Shown here piece after piece: positions 59,501 to 64,000 of a DNA stretch of 64,000 nucleotides; positions within the stretch are counted from its first letter, which is position 1, and each line of letters opens with the position of its first letter. The stretch is taken from NCBI RefSeq assembly GCF_003347205.1, contig NZ_QQBJ01000012.1, forward strand, positions 310,001 through 374,000. Reading direction: 5' to 3'. The notes under the pieces are model-generated. The model was not told the DNA's origin, searched no databases, and saw only the letters and a list, made by a program, of their open reading frames with translations. Source of the DNA: Mycolicibacterium moriokaense. GTDB lineage: Bacteria; Actinomycetota; Actinomycetes; Mycobacteriales; Mycobacteriaceae. A program made the position numbers and the translations under genes.

Positions 59501-59899
59501 ACCGGAGGCGCCGGAACCGGTGGCACGGGTGTCGGCGGCGCTGGGAGCGGCGGCTCGATCAACGAGACGCAGACCGGCGGCGACGCGACCGTTGGCGGCA
59601 ATACGGTGACACAAGGTGCCGGCGGCGGCACCGGTGGCACCGCCACCAACGCCCAGGTTGCCGGCGCGGCGTCCGGCGGCAACTCCAGCGGTGGGTCGGC
59701 CACCAGCGGCAACACCACCGGTGGCAGCACCACCGGAGGCAACGCCACCTTCAGCGGCACCACCACCAGCGGTCCCGCCACGGGTGGCAGCGCGACGAAC
59801 AAGTCCACCGGAACGGCTTCGGGCAACTCGTCGAACAACACCTCCAACACCAACACGAACAACAACAACGGCAACGGCAGCTCGAACAGCGTCGGCTGA
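56528..59899 (+). CDS. Large secreted Gly/Asn/Thr-rich protein of three tandem ~361-residue units
   Basis: A 1123-residue exported protein. A signal peptide (MGKHRKARATRTPAKLNRTC then AICAVAGATGLGLISLAPTA and FADN) is preceded by AAAGGAG. Three tandem units begin at residues 47, 409 and 770. Each opens DDGWWL-x-SGNNT-x-IGNNG and GNGNTSQNGAFNGNIMNNQ-like, then ~200 residues of Gly/Ala-rich sequence. It then shows a QTGGDA motif, a TTGGDTTGGDAT ladder and a Thr/Asn tail (NSNTNTGNGN). The opening motif matches units of the upstream protein. There are no catalytic motifs, no PE/PPE domain and Cys only in the signal region. A structural surface protein, perhaps a beta-solenoid or amyloid-like, is the best guess. 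Confidence 0.78.
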   Translation: MGKHRKARATRTPAKLNRTCAICAVAGATGLGLISLAPTAFADNSSDDGWWLISGNNTPIGNNGNGNTSQNGAFNGNIMNNQFNGLSPIIGGTAVNTGVATGGAGTSAATNAGLPIGGAAVGSTVSANPAVGGTGAGGIAAGGNNVGTTNGGLAGGGTNAGTAASGTAVAGQVVDGVDAAGNGAGGSGVAGSGGGGAGTGGLNIDGADIGGAAAGVVTGGTATEVVGQANETVSGSPTNTVGGPTAGGGTTGNQTGGDAFTAQQGGAGTGGAGSGGNAFGGNGAGGNITETQTGGDAVVLGNALNQTATGAQGGAATNAQSGGAATGGAGSGGAAISGDTTGGDTTGGDATFVGDATSGEATGGDATNEVVGTASGNLSTNLVNSNTNTGNGNVSANAIGGAGGSNSSDDGWWLGSGNNTTIGNNGNGNTSQNGAFNGNVMNNQLNLLSPVIGGTAANAGAAAGGAGTSAASNVGAPVGGAAVGTTVSANPAVAGSGVGGAAAGGENAGVTNSGAATGGTNAGTAVSGAAAGGEVVDGADLAGSALAGSGAGGSGAGGLGTGGANLDGADVGGDAAGAATGGIASEVIVQANPTTGGTPNNSIGGAAAGGGMVGNQTGGDAVTIQQGGDGEGGAGIGGAAAGGNAMGGNINAVQTGGDALTGGNAITQGATGGVGGGASNDQTSGDATGGFGIGGAATSGDTTGGETTGGDATYVANATAGEATGGDATNEAIGIAAGNLAVNTVNSNTNADNGNNSYNGVGAAGANGGDDGWWLGSGNNTTIGNNGNGNTSQNGAFNGNVMNNQLNVLSPVIGGTAVNAADATGGLGTSAATNVGAPVAGAAAGTTGSVNPAVGGEALGGAALGGTNAAVTDGGAALGGTNIGTGATGAAVAGSVADAADAAGNGFGGEGAGGLGLGGAGTGGANADAADVAGGALGAALGGTATDQVTQLNITGVGNPNNAVSGTTAYGGQTGDSTGGSTFTGQAGGEGTGGAGTGGTGVGGAGSGGSINETQTGGDATVGGNTVTQGAGGGTGGTATNAQVAGAASGGNSSGGSATSGNTTGGSTTGGNATFSGTTTSGPATGGSATNKSTGTASGNSSNNTSNTNTNNNNGNGSSNSVG
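56666..59899 (+). repeat. Three tandem ~1.08-kb repeat units
   Basis: Units start at 56666, 57752 and 58835 (spacings 1086 and 1083 bp) and the third runs to the gene end. Units 2 and 3 share a stretch of about 80 identical bases around 57778-57860 and 58860-58943; unit 1 is more diverged there. Spacing is a multiple of three, so the frame is preserved. Confidence 0.88.
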
Positions 59900-59934
59900 C
59901 GCGCGATGAGCTAGGTCCGGCGAAGAAAGGACAG

Positions 59935-59968
59935 CGCTGGACCGCCGACCCTCAGCGGCGGTCCAGCG
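59935..59968. terminator. Bidirectional terminator hairpin
   Basis: CGCTGGACCGCC and GGCGGTCCAGCG form a perfect 12-bp stem with a 10-nt loop, between the convergent repeat-protein and MFS genes. The right arm lies in the last codons of the MFS gene. Confidence 0.75.
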
Positions 59969-61379
59969 TTCCTTCGCGTCGAGCGCTGCGGAATGTGAGC
60001 ACGGCGACGCCGGCGGCCAGCAGGCCGGCCGCCATCGCCAGCAGAATGGCGTCAATCGCACTGCCCGTTGACCTTCCGGCATGTCCCAGCACCTCCAGCA
60101 TGGTGCCGGACACCGCGACACCGACGCCTGCGAGCGTCACCAGCGACGTGAGCGCCACTCCCGCAGCCTCACCCGCTCGCTCGGGCCGAACGACAGCCTG
60201 CGTCGCTACGGTGGTGAACGCATACACCAAACCCATCGTGAAACCGCATGCGGTGAGCGCGATCAGGTAGGGCACCCAGCCGCCGAACATCGAGAGCGCT
60301 GCCAGCGACAGAGAAGCCGTGACGCATCCAACGCCCATGACCAACACGGGCGGATATCTCGACGCCAGTCGGCCCGACAGCGGTCCACCCAGGGCGGCGC
60401 CGATAGAGGGGCCCAGAAACGCGAGCCCGGCCATCAGTGGGTCAAGGCCGCGCACCTGCTGCAGATTCAGCGTGGAGAAATAGATGGTCACGGCATAGGC
60501 GATATTCGCGATGGTGCCCGCGACGACGAGAACGGTGAAGCCCGCATTGCCGAACAGCGAGAGATCCAGCAGCGGCCAGCGCACTCTCTTCTCTACGACA
60601 ACGAAAAGGATCAGGACCGCAGCGGAGCCGACGAAGGAAATCATCGTGCCCGGCGCCAGCCAGCCCAAGGTCGGTGCACGGTCAAAGGTCAACGTGAACA
60701 AGCCGATTCCGGCGGTGACCAAGGCGAGGCCGGTGACGTCGATGCGGCGTGGCACGGTGTCGTCGGAACTCTCGGGAATGGTGACGGCGCCGATCACGAA
60801 CGCCACCAACGCGAACGGCACCAGAAGCCAGAAGATCCAACGCCAGCCCAACGTCTGCGTCAACAGGCCGCCCACCAACGGTCCCGCCGCATTGCCCAAA
60901 CCCGCGATGCCGTAGGCCAACCCGATGGCATGGCCCGCGCGAACGGCGGGAAACACATTGGTCAGAACGCTGACCGAAACGGGAAAGATCAACGCCGCGC
61001 CGAAGCCCTGAACAGCGCGGAAGACGATGACCACAGTGGCCGACGGCGCGACCGCACACAGTACCGATGCGAGCCCGAACACCGCGATGCCGGCCAGCAG
61101 CGACCGTCGACGGCCGAAGATGTCGCCGATCCGCCCGGCCGGCACCATGAACGCACCCAGCGCCAGCATGTAAACACTGATCACCCACTGCAGGTCCGTG
61201 GCGCTGCTGTCGAGGTCTGACGCCATCCGAGGCAATGCCAGGTTCACCGCGAAGTAGTCGATCTGGACGCAGAACAGCGCCACCGATACCGCTGCCAGGA
61301 TCCAGCGCGACCGACCGGCACCGCCTACCGAGGCCACCCGCTGACGATACGGCCGGCAACCCTCGATCCAGCTCGACAT
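59952..61379 (-). CDS. MFS multidrug-type exporter (DHA2 / EmrB-QacA family)
   Basis: A 475-residue major-facilitator protein with about 14 predicted membrane helices. The first-helix motif DYFAVNLALPRMASDL carries the DHA2-type Asp, and GRIGDIFGRRRSLLAGIAVF is the conserved loop 2-3 motif A. LAYGIAGLGNAAGPLVGGLL resembles antiporter motif C (G-x6-G-x3-GP-x2-GG). It probably exports drugs or a metabolite by proton antiport. It is divergent from a cutinase gene and convergent with the repeat-protein locus; a link to either is not shown. Confidence 0.87.
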   Translation of the reverse strand: MSSWIEGCRPYRQRVASVGGAGRSRWILAAVSVALFCVQIDYFAVNLALPRMASDLDSSATDLQWVISVYMLALGAFMVPAGRIGDIFGRRRSLLAGIAVFGLASVLCAVAPSATVVIVFRAVQGFGAALIFPVSVSVLTNVFPAVRAGHAIGLAYGIAGLGNAAGPLVGGLLTQTLGWRWIFWLLVPFALVAFVIGAVTIPESSDDTVPRRIDVTGLALVTAGIGLFTLTFDRAPTLGWLAPGTMISFVGSAAVLILFVVVEKRVRWPLLDLSLFGNAGFTVLVVAGTIANIAYAVTIYFSTLNLQQVRGLDPLMAGLAFLGPSIGAALGGPLSGRLASRYPPVLVMGVGCVTASLSLAALSMFGGWVPYLIALTACGFTMGLVYAFTTVATQAVVRPERAGEAAGVALTSLVTLAGVGVAVSGTMLEVLGHAGRSTGSAIDAILLAMAAGLLAAGVAVLTFRSARREGTLDRR

Positions 61380-61470
61380 TGGATTTTTCGGGACATCTGT
61401 AACGCGTGAGACCGGTGTGGCGATAAATTAGCCGTACAACGTGTTTTTGCTGGTCGGGTTGGGGGTTCAC

Positions 61471-62334
61471 ATGTTTCGTCGGACGAGTGCGGCCGCGTGT
61501 GCGGTCGCTGTCGCCGGAAGTGCTCTGGTCGGGTTGACGGCGGGCACCGCTAACGCGGCGCCGGGCTGCCCCGACGTCCACTGGATGGGTGCCGCAGGCT
61601 CCGGTGAGCGCGACCCGGGCGAGATCACCGCCAACGACGGCATGGGCGAGATCGTCTACCAGTCGTATGAGGTGCTTCAGCAGCAGCTCGCGCAGGAGGG
61701 CCGCACCATCACAGCGGAGGCCGTCGACTATCCCGCCACGGACGTGCCGGACGACGCCGGCGTCGGCGACTGGCTCAACTACATGGGCAGTGTGGACGCC
61801 GGCACCAACGCGCTCGGCGCCCAGTACGCGGCGTTCACCGCCCAATGCCCCACCACCAAGGTGGTGCTCGCCGGTTACTCGCAGGGCGCCATGGTCGTGC
61901 ACCGCAACCTGGTGAACATCGGCGCCGACCCCAACCTGGCGGCATCGCTGTTGATCGCCGACGGCGACCGGCACCCGGACGACACGACGGTGAACATCGG
62001 ATCGGCGTCCAAGGACCCGGAGAAGACGGGCGGCGCCGCGCAGGACTGGCCGATCCTGGCCCATGCCCCCGCGAAGCTGCCCGCCAACGTCGGCGTTCGC
62101 ACCATCAGCGTGTGTGATGCCGGTGACGCGGTGTGCGACTACAACCCGGACGCCGACGAGGTCTCAGCGACCGCGGTGGCGATTCACACCAGTTACTCAG
62201 TCGACAACGCCGACGGACAGCTGTGGACGTGGATGGTGCACCAGCTCCTCGGCTCGTCGACGTCGCAGGCACCGGTGGAGCAGGCACCGCTGGAGGCGCC
62301 GCAGGTACCCGAGGGTGCCACCACCCGTACCTAA
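61471..62334 (+). CDS. Secreted cutinase-family esterase
   Basis: A 287-residue exported cutinase-fold lipase/esterase. Signal peptide MFRRTSAAACAVAVAGSALV then ANAAPG. The catalytic Ser is in VVLAGYSQGAMVVH (~residue 137), the Asp likely in CDAGDAVCDYN, with Cys on each side as in cutinases, and the His in AVAIHTSYS (~235). Mycobacterial relatives (CulP) cleave lipid esters in the envelope. ATG 61471 has a G-rich stretch upstream; an in-frame GTG at 61441 would add ten residues before the signal. Confidence 0.86.
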   Translation: MFRRTSAAACAVAVAGSALVGLTAGTANAAPGCPDVHWMGAAGSGERDPGEITANDGMGEIVYQSYEVLQQQLAQEGRTITAEAVDYPATDVPDDAGVGDWLNYMGSVDAGTNALGAQYAAFTAQCPTTKVVLAGYSQGAMVVHRNLVNIGADPNLAASLLIADGDRHPDDTTVNIGSASKDPEKTGGAAQDWPILAHAPAKLPANVGVRTISVCDAGDAVCDYNPDADEVSATAVAIHTSYSVDNADGQLWTWMVHQLLGSSTSQAPVEQAPLEAPQVPEGATTRT

Positions 62335-62403
62335 CTCGGGGTCGAATGGCGCCCGATGGCGCTAATCTGACACGCATACCGCGTCAAGCGAGGAGCGTGG
62401 CAG

Positions 62404-63243
62404 ATGGTGTGGCGTTACATCAAAGCCCAGCTGATGGTTCTGCTGTGTGGCGGCCTCGTCGGCCCCATTTTTCTGGTCGTCTATTTCGCCACCGGCCAGG
62501 AGTCGCTGCTGAAATGGATGTTCTACGTGGGGCTGCTGATCACCGCCGCCGACGTCCTGATCGCGTTGGCCCTCGCCAACTTCGGCGCGAAGTCGGCGGC
62601 CAAGACCGCCGCCCTCGAGCAGAGCGGTGTGCTGGCGCTGGCGCACATCACCGGGATGAGCGAGACGGGCACCCGCATCAACGACCAGCCGGTGGTCAAG
62701 CTGCAGCTTCACATCGAAGGACCCGGCATCGCGCCGTTCGACGCGCAGGACCGCGTGATCGCCAGCGTGACGCGACTGGGCAACCTGACCAACCGCAAAC
62801 TCGTCGTGCTGGTGGATCCTGCAACCCAGCAGTACCAAATCGACTGGGAACGAAGCGCTCTGATCAACGGGCTGGTCCCGGCGACGTTCACCGTCTCCGA
62901 AGACAACAGGACCTACGATCTCAGCGGCCAGACCGGCGCACTGATGGAGATTCTGCAGATCCTCAAGGCCAACGGCATCGGCATGAACAACATGATCGAC
63001 CTGAGGGCCAATCCCGCTGCGCGCCAACAGGTGCAAGCGGTGGTCAGGCGCGCCGCCACGCAGCAGTCACCGGCGCAGCCCAGCCCGATGCCCGCGGGCG
63101 CACCGCCGCCACCTCAGTATCCGGCGTCTCCGGAGCCGTCGACGGCGCAGCGGCTTCAGGAACTGGAGACGTTGCGCGCCACCGGCGCCGTCTCGGATGA
63201 GGAATACACCGCCAAGAGGGCGCAGATCCTCTCGGATCTGTAG
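62404..63243 (+). CDS. Two-helix membrane protein with C-terminal SHOCT domain
   Basis: A 279-residue protein. Two N-terminal membrane helices (LMVLLCGGLVGPIFLVVYFA and MFYVGLLITAADVLIALALA) are followed by a ~150-residue cytosolic domain with an HITGMSETGTRINDQPVVKL beta-segment and a Pro-rich linker. A C-terminal SHOCT motif (RLQELETLRATGAVSDEEYT then AKRAQIL) closes the protein; SHOCT is a short oligomerisation domain. GAGGAGCG lies ahead of the ATG. Function unknown; 12 bp separate it from the permease gene, so co-transcription is likely. Confidence 0.78.
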   Translation: MVWRYIKAQLMVLLCGGLVGPIFLVVYFATGQESLLKWMFYVGLLITAADVLIALALANFGAKSAAKTAALEQSGVLALAHITGMSETGTRINDQPVVKLQLHIEGPGIAPFDAQDRVIASVTRLGNLTNRKLVVLVDPATQQYQIDWERSALINGLVPATFTVSEDNRTYDLSGQTGALMEILQILKANGIGMNNMIDLRANPAARQQVQAVVRRAATQQSPAQPSPMPAGAPPPPQYPASPEPSTAQRLQELETLRATGAVSDEEYTAKRAQILSDL

Positions 63244-63255
63244 CCGGTAGCACAA

Positions 63256-64000
63256 ATGACCTCCATCGAATCTCCGCCGGAGAGATCGAGCGACGACAAG
63301 GTCAGTCTGCCGACGCTGACCGCCATGGTCGTCGGTTCGATGATCGGCTCGGGCGTGTTCCTGCTGCCGCGGCGCTTCGGCACCGAGACCGGCGTGCTCG
63401 GCGCCATCATCGCGTGGACCATCGCGGGCGCCGGAATGCTGATGTTGGCCTTCGTCTTTCAACGCCTGGCCACCCGCAAACCAGATCTGGACGCCGGCAT
63501 CTTCGCCTACGCCAAGGCCGGGTTCGGCGACTATGTGGGGTTCAACTCGGCGATCGGCTATTGGGCGTCGGCGTGCGCGGGCAACACGTCCTACTGGGTG
63601 CTGATCACCGCGACGATGAGCGCGGTGGTGCCGGCGTTCGGCGCCGGTGACACGGTGCTCGCGGTGGTCGTGTCGTTGATCGGCGTCTGGCTGTTCTGCT
63701 TCCTGGTGCTGCGAGGTGTCAAGGATGCCGCCGTCATCAACTACATCGTGACGATCGCCAAAGTCGTGCCGATCCTGGTGTTCATCGTCATCGCGGCCAT
63801 CGCCTTCAAGGCCGACGTCTTCAGCGACAACTTCTGGGGCGGGGAAGGCTATTCGCTGTCGTCGATCTGGGATCAGGCGACGGGCACGATGTTGATCACG
63901 GTGTTCGTCTTTCTCGGCATCGAGGGGGCCAGCGTCTACTCGCGGATGGCCCGTCGGCGCGAGGACGTCGGCCGTGCGACCGTGATCGGGTTTCTCAGTG
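63256..64000 (+). CDS. APC-family amino acid permease/antiporter (ArcD-like), 3' end outside window
   Basis: The first 248 residues of a basic amino acid/polyamine antiporter family transporter. TLTAMVVGSMIGSGVFLLPR (~residue 20) is the substrate-binding G-S-G loop of helix 1. Several hydrophobic helices follow (ILVFIVIAAIAFKADVFSDN, GTMLITVFVFLGIEGASVYS). The SMIGSGVF and FLGIEGASVYS stretches resemble arginine/ornithine antiporters of the arginine deiminase pathway. An arcA-type gene could follow beyond the edge but is not visible. The gene is truncated by the window end. Confidence 0.82.
   Translation, partial: MTSIESPPERSSDDKVSLPTLTAMVVGSMIGSGVFLLPRRFGTETGVLGAIIAWTIAGAGMLMLAFVFQRLATRKPDLDAGIFAYAKAGFGDYVGFNSAIGYWASACAGNTSYWVLITATMSAVVPAFGAGDTVLAVVVSLIGVWLFCFLVLRGVKDAAVINYIVTIAKVVPILVFIVIAAIAFKADVFSDNFWGGEGYSLSSIWDQATGTMLITVFVFLGIEGASVYSRMARRREDVGRATVIGFLS

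Noticed and set aside
56528-59899. PE_PGRS family membership of the Gly-rich protein
   Set aside because: It has a classical signal peptide, no PE domain, and repeats are Asn/Thr/GGDA-type rather than the GGAGG pattern of PGRS.
58172-60121. 649-residue open frame antisense to the large repeat protein
   Set aside because: Low-complexity shadow of the repeats; it also crosses the terminator and the MFS gene end.

Overview
The window is chromosomal DNA of a high-GC actinobacterium, almost certainly a rapidly growing mycobacterium (Mycolicibacterium type). The evidence is two cyclopropane-mycolic-acid-synthase-type methyltransferases, the Mce-associated ATPase Mkl, a cutinase, DUF3060/DUF3558 lipoproteins, mycobacterial RpoB/RpoC, and a gene order that follows M. 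tuberculosis Rv0644c-Rv0685 (from memory): mmaA-lipG-ABC1 kinase, alpha-mannosidase-Rv0649-ROK kinase, rplJ-rplL, mkl, rpoB-rpoC, end, lpqP, fadE8-echA4-paaX-echA5, tetR-rpsL-rpsG-fusA-tuf. No tRNA, rRNA, CRISPR array, insertion sequence or prophage was seen.

Layout. 1-5.8 kb (minus strand): AurF-like diiron oxygenase (cut by the left edge), two mycolate-type methyltransferases, a LipG-like hydrolase and an ABC1 kinase. 5.8-15.2 kb: an accessory block that separates the ABC1 kinase from the alpha-mannosidase, which are neighbours in M. tuberculosis. It holds an MpaB/DUF2236 oxygenase with a divergent TetR gene, a small secreted protein, a second LipG-like hydrolase, two DinB-fold proteins with a divergent WYL regulator, an EEP hydrolase, a flavin monooxygenase and a LuxR-type regulator. 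15.2-22.5 kb: a translationally coupled GH38 alpha-mannosidase / SurA-like protein / ROK kinase operon, then a class III aminotransferase. 22.5-35 kb: rplJL with a structured leader, mkl, a secreted hydrolase and rpoBC. 35-44.5 kb: two paralogous secreted proteins sharing a 22-bp upstream element, endonuclease IV, a PAP2-type membrane enzyme, a LpqP-like lipoprotein esterase and the fadE8-echA4-paaX-echA5 fatty-acid cluster. 44.5-49 kb: a TetR-glycosyltransferase operon with a 28-bp perfect palindrome, tandem DUF3060 and DUF3558 proteins, and another TetR gene. 49-53.6 kb: the str operon (rpsL-rpsG-fusA-tuf). 53.7-64 kb: a zinc alcohol dehydrogenase, two large secreted Asn/Gly-rich repeat proteins, an MFS exporter, a cutinase, a SHOCT membrane protein and an APC permease cut by the right edge.

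The most unusual locus is 54.8-59.9 kb. Two adjacent secreted proteins share an Asn/Gln-spaced repeat signature (GNGNT-[ST]-Q...GNI-[MY]-NNQ) that resembles, but is not identical to, amyloid-forming curlin repeats. The second protein is built from three tandem units of about 361 residues. They lie behind an AT-rich intergenic region carrying a good housekeeping promoter and two inverted repeats. I propose this as a candidate surface-fibre or cell-envelope matrix system; its function is unknown. The second theme is the number of clear operator-like palindromes placed exactly where a local regulator would bind: 6843-6866, 7541-7567, 10025-10041, 40350-40373, 46244-46271 and 48319-48341.
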